Shown piece by piece: positions 1 through 8,351 of a stretch of 64,000 nucleotides of DNA. This stretch comes from Labilithrix sp. Lineage in GTDB: Bacteria > Myxococcota > Polyangia > Polyangiales > Polyangiaceae. Both the position numbers and the translations under genes were made by a program. The number at the start of each line of letters is the position of its first letter. Positions within the stretch are counted from its first letter, which is position 1. A model generated the notes under the pieces. That model saw only the letters and a program-made list of their open reading frames with translations. It ran no database searches and was not told the origin of the DNA. The stretch spans positions 1-64,000 of the forward strand of contig JAQBQL010000125.1 of the NCBI GenBank assembly GCA_028287035.1. The letters are read 5' to 3'.

Positions 1-2286
1 GGTTCGCTGCGGCCGCTCCGCCGGCGTCGCGGCGCCATCACCCTCGACGACGCGAAGGCGGAGCTCGAGGAGGCCAGCGAGCGCGACGGCATCTTCGACC
101 TCCTCTTCGATTTCGCGCGGCAGTACTTCGATTACACCGCGGTCTTCGTGGTGCACGGCGAGATCGCCGAGGGCCGCGACGCGTTCGGCGACGGCGCCCC
201 CCGCGACCGCGTCGCCCGCATCGGCGTGCCGCTCGACATGCCGAGCATCCTCGCCACGGCGCGCGCCAAGAAGACGCCGCTCCAGCGGGTCCCCGCGGCG
301 GACGGGCTCGACGCGATCCTGATGAGCGATCTCGGCCGCCCGGGCCGCACGGTGTGCGCGGTGCTGCCGGTCATCGTCCGCACGCGCGTCGTCGCGATCC
401 TCCTCGGCGACGGCGGCGAGACGGGCCTCGATCAGAAGACGCTCGCCGACGTCGAGGGCATCGTGGCGCTCGCGAGCAACGCGTTCGAGCGTGTGATCGT
501 GCGGCGGAAGCTGAAGGGCTCGCTGCCCCCCGGCCAGACCGAGTCGATGCTGCCGGGCGGCGGATCGCTGACGCCCCCGAAGCGCGGAAACGAGATCTCG
601 AACCGGCCGTCGGTCGAGGAGCTCGCGGCGCCGATCCGCGAGCTGATGAACGAGCCGATGTCGCTCAGCGGGGACACGCTGCGCCAGCCGCAGCCCGACG
701 TGCTCGACCCGTCCACCGAGGGCGGCGACGCGCGCGCGGGGAGCTCGCAGCAGCCGCCGCCGCTGAACCTCCTGGCCGGCCGACGTCCCTCCGGGGCGCC
801 GATCCCGCGCGAGGAGCCGTCGACCTCGGCCGCGCCGCGGAGCCGTCGTCGCGGCGAGGCCCCCAGGCTCGACTTCCAGGCGGTGCCGTCGGTTGCGCCG
901 ATGTTCGCGAGCGAGGCGTTCGCGGGCGACGAGGTCGAGCGGCAGCTGCTCGCCGAGATCCACGGGCGCGCCGAGCCGCCCCCGCCCGCGAGCGAGCCGC
1001 CGCCGTCCCCCCTCGCGACGGAAGAGCCCGAGCCGGCGACCCCACGGGACCCGCCGCGGGAGCTCGCCATCGAGCCGCCGCCGTCCACCCAGGTCCTCTC
1101 CGCCGCGGACTCCGATGTCGTCCTCGTCGACGCCGACTCCGCGGAGACCCCCGTGGCACCGATGGTCGACATGGACGGGTTGACGCCCATCCACCCGCCG
1201 GTCTCCGCCGCGCCGCTCACCGCGCCGTCGGCGTCGCCGCTCGTCTCTCTCCCCGGGGCCATCACTGCGGTGTCGCGCCGGAACGCGCCGGGGGGTCCCC
1301 GGCTGATGCCGCCGTCGGAGCAGGTGATCAGCGTGCCGGCGCATCGTCCGCCGTCGTCGCGGAACCAGAACCAGGCGCCGCTCCCGTCGGTCATCGTGGA
1401 CGTGTCGAGCGAGTACATCGACCTCGTCGACCGCGTCATCAGCGGGCGCATCGGTGCCGAGGAAGCCGAGAACGCGCTCCTCCGCGCGGGCGGACACGCG
1501 ATGCCGGCGATCATGGCGCGCTTCCCGGGCCCGATCACCCTCGAGCAGGAGCGCCTCTTCCACGGGCCGCTGCCGCGCGTTTCCGAGGGCGGTCCGGTCA
1601 TACGGCTCGTCGCCAGCCAGCGCCGCACCGCGTTCCCGTTCGTGATGGCCCACGTCGCCGACACCGACGCCGAGAAGCGGTTCTGGGCGACCTACCTCCT
1701 CATGGAGCTGCCGTATCCGGACACGCTCGAGGCGATCCTCTCGCGCGTGTTCGACGAGCAGCCGCGCATCCGCCGCGTCGCCCGCGCCGCCGCGCGCGCT
1801 TTCGCCGAGGCCCATCCCGGCACCATCGTCGAACGGCTCGACCTCGTGGCGAGCGACGCGGGCGAGGCGCGTGAGCGGCGTGTCATCGCCGTCGAGACGC
1901 TCGGCGAGACGCGCGAGGTGTCGGCGGTGCCGTCGCTCATCCCGCTCCTCGACGACCACGATGCCGAGGTCGCCAGCGCGGCGCGCTCCTCGCTGGTTGT
2001 CATCACCCGCCAGGACTTCGGGGGCACTCCGCAGAAGTGGTCCCTCTGGTGGGCCCACAACCACGACCGGCACCGGGTCGAGTGGCTCATCGACGCGCTC
2101 ATGCACGACCAGGGCGCGATCCGCGCGGCCGCCGGCGAGGAGCTGAAGAACACCACCAAGGAGTACTTCGGCTATTACGACGATCTTCCGAAGCGCGAAC
2201 GCGAGCGCGCCCAATCGCGGTATCGCGAGTGGTGGCAGAACATCGGCCGCGTGCGCTTCAGCCGCTCTTCGTCGTCGCGGACCTGA
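1..2286 (+). CDS. GAF-like / HEAT-repeat protein, 5' end missing
   Basis: The frame is open from the first base, so the gene starts upstream of the window; the GTG at 148 is merely the first start codon visible. The first ~180 visible residues look like a GAF-type sensory domain. They are followed by roughly 280 residues of Pro/Ala/Ser-rich linker and then, from about base 1390, an alpha-helical region with HEAT-like repeats (EAHPGTIVERLDLV, then AVPSLIPLLDDHDAEVASAA). The C-terminus carries a Trp-rich stretch (KWSLWWAHN). A cytosolic sensory or scaffolding role is inference. The 3' end overlaps the convergent rpiB-like gene by 29 bases. No catalytic motif is visible. Confidence 0.8.
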   Translation, partial: GSLRPLRRRRGAITLDDAKAELEEASERDGIFDLLFDFARQYFDYTAVFVVHGEIAEGRDAFGDGAPRDRVARIGVPLDMPSILATARAKKTPLQRVPAADGLDAILMSDLGRPGRTVCAVLPVIVRTRVVAILLGDGGETGLDQKTLADVEGIVALASNAFERVIVRRKLKGSLPPGQTESMLPGGGSLTPPKRGNEISNRPSVEELAAPIRELMNEPMSLSGDTLRQPQPDVLDPSTEGGDARAGSSQQPPPLNLLAGRRPSGAPIPREEPSTSAAPRSRRRGEAPRLDFQAVPSVAPMFASEAFAGDEVERQLLAEIHGRAEPPPPASEPPPSPLATEEPEPATPRDPPRELAIEPPPSTQVLSAADSDVVLVDADSAETPVAPMVDMDGLTPIHPPVSAAPLTAPSASPLVSLPGAITAVSRRNAPGGPRLMPPSEQVISVPAHRPPSSRNQNQAPLPSVIVDVSSEYIDLVDRVISGRIGAEEAENALLRAGGHAMPAIMARFPGPITLEQERLFHGPLPRVSEGGPVIRLVASQRRTAFPFVMAHVADTDAEKRFWATYLLMELPYPDTLEAILSRVFDEQPRIRRVARAAARAFAEAHPGTIVERLDLVASDAGEARERRVIAVETLGETREVSAVPSLIPLLDDHDAEVASAARSSLVVITRQDFGGTPQKWSLWWAHNHDRHRVEWLIDALMHDQGAIRAAAGEELKNTTKEYFGYYDDLPKRERERAQSRYREWWQNIGRVRFSRSSSSRT

Positions 2287-2683
2287 GGCAGGCGAGGCTC
2301 TCGTCCTCGGTGCCGCCGTAGGTGGCGCCGAGCCACGCGTCGACGATCTCGGCTGCCACGGCGTCCGAGAGGAGCCGGAGGCTGAGTGCGAGCACGTTGG
2401 CGTCGTTCCACGTCCGGGCGCCGGCCGCGGTGGCGCCATCGACGCAGAGCGCGGCGCGGACGCCCGGAACCTTGTTGGCGGCGATCGACGCACCGGTCCC
2501 CGTCCAGCAGCACACGACGCCCTGATCGTACGCCCCGGTCGCCACGAGGCGCGCTGCCTCCGTGCTGACGGGCCCCCACACGCCTTTCGGCAGCACGGTC
2601 ACGTCGTGGCCACGGTCGCGAAAGCAGGCCGCGAGGCGCTCGACGACCGGCACGGCATCGTCAGTGGCGATGACGATCTTCAT
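2258..2683 (-). CDS. rpiB: RpiB/LacA/LacB-family sugar-phosphate isomerase
   Basis: A 141-residue cytosolic enzyme expected to interconvert ribose 5-phosphate and ribulose 5-phosphate in the pentose phosphate pathway. It starts MKIVIATDD. It carries the family signature with the catalytic-type cysteine just before TGTGASIAANK (residues ~59-71), followed by RAALC and the NDANVLAL motif near residue 93. A Trp stands where E. coli RpiB has Gly in CGTGIG, as in a known subfamily of RpiB-like proteins. The ATG at 2683 is chosen because longer versions run into the upstream gene, whose stop is 10 bases away. It is the last gene of the aceK operon. A role on another sugar phosphate cannot be excluded. 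Confidence 0.88.
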   Translation of the reverse strand: MKIVIATDDAVPVVERLAACFRDRGHDVTVLPKGVWGPVSTEAARLVATGAYDQGVVCCWTGTGASIAANKVPGVRAALCVDGATAAGARTWNDANVLALSLRLLSDAVAAEIVDAWLGATYGGTEDESLACLRSATTKSG

Positions 2684-2693
2684 CGCGCCGCCC

Positions 2694-3800
2694 TCAGTCC
2701 GTGCCGGCGGTGAGGCGCGCGCGCCAGTCGCTCGGCAGGTCGAGGAAGCCGTCGTTGTAGAGCATGTCGTAGATGCACTCGCAGACGATCTCGCACATGT
2801 CGCTGAAGATCGAGGGGTCGGCAACGAACTGGAGCGTCTCGCTGCGGAACTCGCCGAGGCTCTCGCGCACGCGCGTGAGCATCTCGTCCTCGACGAACGG
2901 CACGAGGCGCTGCAGGAAGCGGCGCTCGAAGGCGATGCGGAAGGTCGGGAAGGCGCTCGCGCTGATCTTGTAGCTCGCGCCGGTGCGCGCATCGGCGAGG
3001 CGCGCCTCCTTCACGACTTCCCAGGACAGCTCGCCGAGCATCGGCGGCAGCTCCACGGTGAAGAACTGCGCGAGCACCTCGTTCAGGAACTTGATGAGCG
3101 TGTTCAGCTCGGGGGTCGTGCGGGCGAGGAAGTCGTTCCGCAGCTCCTTCACGATCGCGTAGAACTGCTCCTTCGCGCGGTCCCGCACCGCGTCCTGCGC
3201 GTACTGGAAGCCGTCGAGCTGGGCGAGCACGTCGTCCTGCGCGCGCACGAACGCGTGATAGAGCGCTTGGTCGGCGAAGCGCATCGCCTTCACCTCGTCG
3301 ACGCTCCCGCGGATCCGATCGTGCAGCTCGCTCGCGAAGAACGTGCGCGCGAACCGCTTGCTCACCTCGCCGAGCTTCCGCTCCATGATGGTGGCGAGCT
3401 TGCCGGGCCGGAAGATGCGCCCCAGCATCTCCTTCAGGGTCTGGATCAGCTCGATCTCCAGCTGCGCGCGGTCCTGCGTGGGCGGCGGACGGCTGACCGG
3501 CCCCTTGGCGCGCGCCGCCGCCTGCAGCCCCTGCAGCTCCTCGATGACCTGCTGGGTGACCGCGTCGAGCTCGGGGCTCGTCGCGAGCTCCGCCTTGTAG
3601 TGCACGACCTTCGCCTCGAGCTGCTCGTCGCGGAGCGCCAGGGCGATGTCGGCGAGGGACATCTTGCCGGCCGTGGTCATGAAGCCCTCCGGAGAGGGCT
3701 GCGGCGCCGCGCGGTCCGCCACGGGCATCCGCTTGCTGGAGGTCGGCAGGGGCGGAGGCGCCACGGGCGGGAGCTTGCCCTTCGGTCCGTCGGTGGGCAT
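2694..3800 (-). CDS. conserved hypothetical protein, mostly helical
   Basis: A 368-residue protein I do not recognise. A short Pro-rich N-terminus (KLPPVAPPPLPTSS) precedes a long, charged, alpha-helical body rich in Leu, Glu, Lys and Phe, with no signal peptide, membrane segment or obvious catalytic motif. The ATG at 3800 (MPTDGPKGK) lies 11 bases after the aceK stop, and its own stop is 10 bases before the rpiB start, so the three genes look like one transcript. An N-terminally extended frame to 4028 is rejected because it would overlap aceK by over 200 bases. Function unknown; the operon position suggests a link to central carbon metabolism, but this is inference. Confidence 0.75.
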   Translation of the reverse strand: MPTDGPKGKLPPVAPPPLPTSSKRMPVADRAAPQPSPEGFMTTAGKMSLADIALALRDEQLEAKVVHYKAELATSPELDAVTQQVIEELQGLQAAARAKGPVSRPPPTQDRAQLEIELIQTLKEMLGRIFRPGKLATIMERKLGEVSKRFARTFFASELHDRIRGSVDEVKAMRFADQALYHAFVRAQDDVLAQLDGFQYAQDAVRDRAKEQFYAIVKELRNDFLARTTPELNTLIKFLNEVLAQFFTVELPPMLGELSWEVVKEARLADARTGASYKISASAFPTFRIAFERRFLQRLVPFVEDEMLTRVRESLGEFRSETLQFVADPSIFSDMCEIVCECIYDMLYNDGFLDLPSDWRARLTAGTD

Positions 3801-3811
3801 GAAGTCCGATA

Positions 3812-5563
3812 TTACTCCGCGTAGCGATTCGAGAAACGCAATTCCTGGCCGTAGGGATAGAGGTCCTCCTGCACGCCGGCCTTCACCTTCTCCTGGAGAG
3901 ACCGCCAGTAGGCGGCGTCGGCGAGCGCGCGGTGGTGCTCGAGGAACACCTCGCGCGGCCGTCCCGGGGGCACGAGGAAGGTCGGAAACTGCTCGGGGAA
4001 GACGTCGTTCTTCTCGACGGAGAACCACGGGTCCGACGCCATCTCGTCGTCGTCGTGGCGAGGCTTCGGGAACGTGCGAAACGTCACGTCCGTCAGATCG
4101 CAGATCTCGTCGTAGTCGTAGAAGACGACCCGCCCGAAGCGCGTGACGCCGAAGTTCTTGAGCAGGAGGTCGCCGGGAAATATGTTGGCGCCCGCGAGCT
4201 CGCGGATGGCGTCGCCGTATTCGACGATCGCGCGGCGGAGCGCGTCGTCGTCGGCCGCCTCGAGATACAGGTTGAGCGGTACGAGGCGCCGCTCGATGTA
4301 GAGGTGCTCGATGACCACCTGGCCCGGGCCTTCGAGCGTGCCGTCGACGATGTCGAGCTGCGAGGGCGCGAGCTTCTTGAGCTCCGCGAGCAGCGCGCCG
4401 TCGATGCGGTCGGCGGGAAACGCCACGTGCGCGAACTCCAGAGTGTCGGCCATGCGACCCACGCGATCGTGCTGTTTGACGTAATCGTACTTGGCCTCGA
4501 CCGTGGCGCGGTCGGTGTCCTTGGGCGGCTCGAACGAGTCGCGAATGACCTTGAAGACGTAGGGATAGGAGGGAAGGGTGAAGACGAGCATCACCATTCC
4601 CTTCGTACCGGGAGCGAGCACGAACGTGTCGCTCGAATGCCGAAGATGCTGTTGCAGGTCACGGAAGAAGAGCGTCTTTCCCTGCTTCTGGAGCCCGACG
4701 AGCGTGTAGAGCTCCGCCTTCGGCTTGGTGGGCGCGAGCGACGACAGGAATTCGACGTACGCCGACGGTACTTCCATGTCGACCATCATGTACGAGCGGC
4801 CCAGGCTGAAGATGCGTCCGACGAGGGCCGGGTCGAGCAGCAGCGTGTCGACGAACAGCTTTCCTTGGTCGTCCTGGAGGAGCGGAAGGACGACCGGCGT
4901 CACCGACGTCCCGTTGATGACGCGCGCCACCACGTACGCCGCCTTGTTGCGGAAGAACAGGGAACGAAGGACGTGCACCTGGAAGTTCTTGTGCTGCGTC
5001 CACCCCTCCGGGAAGGCCTCGGTGATCGCGCGCGTGATGCAGTCGAGGTCGCGCTCGAGATCCTGGTAGGGAGTCGCGAGGCCGAAGCTCGCGAGCAGCT
5101 CGCGGAACGTGTCACGCAGGTCGGCGGACCTCGGGTAGTAGCAGGCGTATGCCGGCTCGTCGCCGTCGAGATGCTCGGTGGACATGACCGGACGATCGAA
5201 GATGAAGGCGTTGTTGTAATACTGCCGATCGAGGAGCCGCCGCGCGACGGAGTTGAAGAATGTCTCGGCGCATTCCGGCTGCTTGTGGCTCGCCTCGTAG
5301 AGGAGCGCGATGAACTCCGTCTTGATGCGCCGCCACAGCGCTTCCTCGCGGCCGGCGTCGGGGAAACGGGCGGTGACGGCGGCCACGGCCTCCGCCACGC
5401 GCTGATCGTACATCCCGAGCCGGGCGCGCTGCGCCCTCGCGATCCCTGCCCAGTCGGCCTGCTCGAAGAGCGCGCGCGTCCGGGCGCTCGACTCCCGGAA
5501 CACGCGGTAGTGATGGTCGAAGCCGTCGAGGATCGCCTGGGCGATGTCGGTGCTGAGCGTCAT
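3812..5563 (-). CDS. aceK: isocitrate dehydrogenase kinase/phosphatase
   Basis: A 583-residue bifunctional enzyme that phosphorylates and dephosphorylates isocitrate dehydrogenase, setting the split between the TCA cycle and the glyoxylate bypass. Length matches E. coli AceK (578). The N-terminus (AQAILDGFDHHYRVF, then RALFEQADW) is family-typical. The nucleotide-binding part includes APGTKGMVMLVFTLPSYPYV and FKVIRDSF, and the catalytic segment is FPGDLLLKNFGVTR (around residue 462) followed by VVFYDYDE (around 480-486). All key acidic residues appear present. It is the first gene of a three-gene transcript. No aceA or aceB is in the window, so the usual glyoxylate-shunt neighbourhood is absent here. 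Confidence 0.96.
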   Translation of the reverse strand: MTLSTDIAQAILDGFDHHYRVFRESSARTRALFEQADWAGIARAQRARLGMYDQRVAEAVAAVTARFPDAGREEALWRRIKTEFIALLYEASHKQPECAETFFNSVARRLLDRQYYNNAFIFDRPVMSTEHLDGDEPAYACYYPRSADLRDTFRELLASFGLATPYQDLERDLDCITRAITEAFPEGWTQHKNFQVHVLRSLFFRNKAAYVVARVINGTSVTPVVLPLLQDDQGKLFVDTLLLDPALVGRIFSLGRSYMMVDMEVPSAYVEFLSSLAPTKPKAELYTLVGLQKQGKTLFFRDLQQHLRHSSDTFVLAPGTKGMVMLVFTLPSYPYVFKVIRDSFEPPKDTDRATVEAKYDYVKQHDRVGRMADTLEFAHVAFPADRIDGALLAELKKLAPSQLDIVDGTLEGPGQVVIEHLYIERRLVPLNLYLEAADDDALRRAIVEYGDAIRELAGANIFPGDLLLKNFGVTRFGRVVFYDYDEICDLTDVTFRTFPKPRHDDDEMASDPWFSVEKNDVFPEQFPTFLVPPGRPREVFLEHHRALADAAYWRSLQEKVKAGVQEDLYPYGQELRFSNRYAE

Positions 5564-5587
5564 CGGCTGATCGCCGAGGTTACCTCG

Positions 5588-6004
5588 TCACGTCGCGCTC
5601 GGCATCGGTCCCTCGTCCGGCGCCGCGTCGCTGCCGCCTGCTCCGCCTGCGCCCGCCGAGCCGCCCGAGAAGGTGCCGCGCACCGACTTGGGGGCGTTGG
5701 GGGAGGCCGCGCCCATGGGCCCGCCGTTCAGCCCGATCTCCTCGTCGAGCTGCGCGTCGAGCAGCTCCTGGTCGTGGTCACCGGCGAGCGCCGCGCCGCT
5801 GGCCGCGCCGGCCACCGCGCCGACGATCGCGCCGACCACCGCCCCCGGAGGACCGGCGAAGGCCCCGAGCATGGCCCCCGTCGCGGCACCGGCTGCGGCG
5901 CCCGCGGCCGCGCCCGTCGCCGGGCTGTCAGGAGTCACCTGCTGGGGCACTCCTGCGCGGCGGAGCGACTCGGGCGAGATCGGCGAGGTATCGGGATTTT
6001 TCAT
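5588..6004 (-). CDS. glycine-zipper small protein
   Basis: A 138-residue protein built around a long Gly/Ala-rich stretch (about residues 28-70) with small residues at regular spacing (AGAAAGAATGAMLGAFAG, then GAVVGAIVGAVAGAASGAAL). That is the pattern of glycine-zipper membrane or membrane-associated proteins. It is followed by an acidic patch (DHDQELLDAQLDEE) and a Gly/Ser/Ala-rich tail. No cleavable signal peptide is obvious. The ATG at 6004 is chosen because an AGAGG ribosome-binding-like sequence precedes it and the coding character stops there. Function unknown. Its promoter lies in the 92-base gap to the divergent gene at 6097. Confidence 0.7.
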   Translation of the reverse strand: MKNPDTSPISPESLRRAGVPQQVTPDSPATGAAAGAAAGAATGAMLGAFAGPPGAVVGAIVGAVAGAASGAALAGDHDQELLDAQLDEEIGLNGGPMGAASPNAPKSVRGTFSGGSAGAGGAGGSDAAPDEGPMPSAT

Positions 6005-6096
6005 GAATTTGCCTCTGGAGCAGTGGCAAGAGCAAGTACCGGGCCCGATTTTTCTTGCTCGGGCTGGCACGGGGGCATGCCATTAAGCCCTCTCCC

Positions 6097-7305
6097 ATGT
6101 GCTGCTTCTCCCGCTCGGTCGAGGGCGTGTCGTCGACCCGGATCTTCGCCCGTCCGCTCGAGGGTGATCGCCAGCTGATCGTGTACGGGATGACGGTCGG
6201 CCTCACCGAGGACACGGCGATGATCCTGCCCGTCCCGGTGCCGCCCGGCTCCGCGGAGGACGCGGTGCGGTTCGTCGACCTCTCCGGCTGCCCTCGCTTC
6301 TTCGAGGAGCTCGGGACGATGTTCGTGCGTCCGCGCTCGGCCGTGGCGATCGACACGGAGCGACCGGCGACGGCCGGGCTGCTCGCGGTGCACGAGGTCG
6401 GCGACTTCGAGGCGTCGTTCGTGCCTTCGCCGAGCCACTTCAACCGGCTCGACCCGCGCTTCCGTTTGCCGCTCGACGTGTGGGACGCGATCCCGGGCTA
6501 TCACGATCACGGCTTCTGCGTGTTCAAGCTGCGGACGAGGAGCCGGCCGAGCGGCTTCTTCGGTCGCTTCAAGACGAAGGTGCCCGCCGAGGTGCACGCG
6601 GTTCATCCGATGGCGTTCGAGTTCCCGCGCCGGGATGCTTCGGTGCTGTTCTACCCGACCGTCCACGTCCACGACGGCATGGTGCATCCCGTCGCCGACT
6701 TCGATCACACGCTCTATTGCCAGGTTGACCGCGCGTGGGAGCCGCTGATGGAGTGGGAGCGCTCGGCGATGCGCGGCGCGGAGCTCGCGAGCGAGGCCGC
6801 CCGCGAGCACCTCGACGGCGGCGCGTTCGTCTGGAAGCGCGAGCTCCGGGGCGAGCTGCCGAACCGCGACACGACACTGAACGAGACGCGGCTCAGTGCG
6901 CGCACCGCGGTCGCCGAGCACTTCCGCGTCCGCATGTGCGCGGCCTGGGAGCATCTCGTCGACGACGGCAAGACCGAGCTCGCGCCTCACGTGAAGAAGT
7001 GGATGCGCGTCGGCGAGGCAGAGCGCGTGCGCATCCGTGAGGTCGTGCGCGCCGAGATCCAGCCGCTGCTCGAGCGGCGCGCGGGCGAGTGGGGCATCGG
7101 CCGGTTCGCTCACGAGCGCCCGTGGGTCTGCGTGCGCGCGTCGAACGACCGGATCGAGCCGCAGGAGCTCCACCTGACGTTCGAGGCGGACCCGCACGAG
7201 GCTGCCCTCGCGGAGCTCACGTCCGCCTTCCAGGTCGCGCTGGACCGAGCGACCGCGAGCTCGGTGCCGCCGAGCCGGCTCCCTCCGTCGATGCCTCCCG
7301 GGTGA
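6097..7305 (+). CDS. conserved protein of unknown function (MCCFSR-type)
   Basis: A 402-residue protein beginning MCCFSRSVEGVSSTRIFAR. I associate this start with a conserved uncharacterised family in Myxococcota and Planctomycetes; this is recall, not a search. The first ~200 residues contain a beta-rich part (LIVYGMTVGLTEDTAMILP; FPRRDASVLFYPTVHVHDG), and the rest is helical. There is no signal peptide or transmembrane segment. The ATG at 6097 is preferred over an in-frame upstream ATG at 6055 because homology-like sequence begins with MCCF. The two Cys at positions 2-3 could bind metal or be lipidated, but nothing proves it. It stands alone, divergent from the glycine-zipper gene. Confidence 0.8.
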   Translation: MCCFSRSVEGVSSTRIFARPLEGDRQLIVYGMTVGLTEDTAMILPVPVPPGSAEDAVRFVDLSGCPRFFEELGTMFVRPRSAVAIDTERPATAGLLAVHEVGDFEASFVPSPSHFNRLDPRFRLPLDVWDAIPGYHDHGFCVFKLRTRSRPSGFFGRFKTKVPAEVHAVHPMAFEFPRRDASVLFYPTVHVHDGMVHPVADFDHTLYCQVDRAWEPLMEWERSAMRGAELASEAAREHLDGGAFVWKRELRGELPNRDTTLNETRLSARTAVAEHFRVRMCAAWEHLVDDGKTELAPHVKKWMRVGEAERVRIREVVRAEIQPLLERRAGEWGIGRFAHERPWVCVRASNDRIEPQELHLTFEADPHEAALAELTSAFQVALDRATASSVPPSRLPPSMPPG

Positions 7306-7321
7306 TCGCGGGCGCGCGATC
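7304..7321 (+). terminator. GC-rich hairpin at the 3' end of the MCCFSR gene
   Basis: A 7-base perfect inverted repeat (GATCGCG / CGCGATC, 4-base loop) overlaps the stop codon. No T-tract follows, so it is at best a weak or Rho-assisted terminator between two convergent genes. Confidence 0.3.
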
Positions 7322-7346
7322 GAGGGTCGCGTGAACGCGCGTCGAC

Positions 7347-7898
7347 TCAGCTGCGTTCGTAGGTCGCCACGATCTCGCCCCAGGCGAGGACGTGATCGCG
7401 CATCTCCTCGAGGAGGGTGCTGCGCCCCGCGCCCTGCTCGAGGTCGATGACCGTGTCGAGCGCGAACACCTGGAAGTGGTAGTGGTGAATGCCGTGTCCG
7501 GCGGGCGGAGCGGCGGGCGTGAACCCGTCCGTGAGGAGGCTGTTCTTGCCTTCGAGGTGGGCGTGGCCAGGCGCGATCCCGGAGACCTCGGCGGGCATCC
7601 CGTAGACGAGCCAGTGCACGAACGCGCTGGGCGTCGGCGCATCCGGATCCTCGGCGATGACGACGATCGAGCACGTCCCGGCGGGCACGTTCGACCAGGC
7701 GAGGGTGGGGGGCACGCCGGCGCCGTCGGTCGTGAAGGCGCGTGGCAACGACCCGCCGTCCGTGAAGGCGGAGCTCGTCACGTCGATCGTGCGAAGCGGG
7801 ACGACGCCGAGCCGCCGCGAGGCGAGCGTTTCATCTCCTGCGCGAAGCGGAGCGATGGCGCGACCGAGCGTGAACTGGAGATCGTGAGCGAGTCCCAT
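7347..7898 (-). CDS. YbhB/YbcL (PEBP-like) family protein
   Basis: A 183-residue member of the phosphatidylethanolamine-binding / Raf-kinase-inhibitor-like family. It carries the family core: an ITSSAF-like strand (VTSSAFTDGG), PPTLAWSNVPAGTCSIVVIAEDPDAP, FVHWLVYGMPA and HHYHFQVFALD. The DPDAP and HW segments form the anion-binding pocket in known structures. Bacterial members are cytosolic or periplasmic and mostly of unknown function. The start at 7898 (MGLAHDLQF) has a GGAG motif upstream; the frame continues upstream over the tRNA gene, which cannot be coding. It ends 42 bases from the end of the convergent gene. Confidence 0.9.
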   Translation of the reverse strand: MGLAHDLQFTLGRAIAPLRAGDETLASRRLGVVPLRTIDVTSSAFTDGGSLPRAFTTDGAGVPPTLAWSNVPAGTCSIVVIAEDPDAPTPSAFVHWLVYGMPAEVSGIAPGHAHLEGKNSLLTDGFTPAAPPAGHGIHHYHFQVFALDTVIDLEQGAGRSTLLEEMRDHVLAWGEIVATYERS

Positions 7899-8025
7899 GC
7901 GCGCTCCTGCAGCAGGGAACGTGCCGTCGCGCGCCTGATGTAGCCCTGCCGAAGTTAGGGGCTTGACCTTGGTCGAGCCGCCGACTAAGTTCCGCGGCGT
8001 TCCAAGGAAGTCTCTTGGATGGTGC

Positions 8026-8099
<74 letters not shown>

Positions 8100-8109
8100 C
8101 TGAGTGGTG

Positions 8110-8147
8110 AACGCGAGGTTGGCTCATCGAGCCAGCCTCGCGTTTCT
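8110..8147 (+). terminator. intrinsic terminator of tRNA-fMet
   Basis: Strong stem-loop 11 bases after the tRNA: AACGCGAGG (8110-8118) pairs with CCTCGCGTT (8136-8144), extended by TGGCTC/GAGCCA around an ATC loop, with one mismatch. A short T run (8143-8145) follows. Its 3' arm overlaps the first copy of a 23-base repeat. Confidence 0.85.
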
Positions 8148-8162
8148 GCTTTGTGGCCGAGG
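8140..8162 (+). repeat. 23-base direct repeat, copy 1 (downstream of tRNA-fMet)
   Basis: Twenty-three bases, starting GCGTTTCTGC and ending GTGGCCGAGG, recur exactly at 9554-9576. The two copies bracket a single lipoprotein gene. This copy begins 41 bases after the tRNA and overlaps the terminator hairpin. Confidence 0.9.
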
Positions 8163-8351
8163 CCTCGCCAAACGAGTGCGTCGCCTACGAGGACGCGGAC
8201 CGCCAACTTCGCGTCGGCGAGACCGAGGCTGATGGGGTCAGGCGCGCCCTCCTGCGCGTGCGTCGTGTCGGGCACCGAAGGAGCGGTTTCGACGAAACGA
8301 CGCTTTAACATTCGCGTGAACGACCGGACGCCGCGGGCCGTTGATGCTGGA

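Noticed and set aside
2562..3824. Long open frame on + strand (420 codons)
   Set aside because: It runs antisense across the rpiB-like and hypothetical genes; its Leu/Arg/Glu-rich, repetitive composition is the mirror image of a GC-rich gene, and the minus-strand genes have family motifs.
3932..6178. Long open frame on + strand (748 codons) opposite aceK
   Set aside because: AceK on the other strand is unmistakable; this frame's Arg/Glu/Val-rich composition is a shadow.
6001..7674. Long minus-strand frame (557 codons) opposite the MCCFSR protein
   Set aside because: Composition is Arg/His-rich shadow-like; no motif, and the + strand gene is clearly coding.
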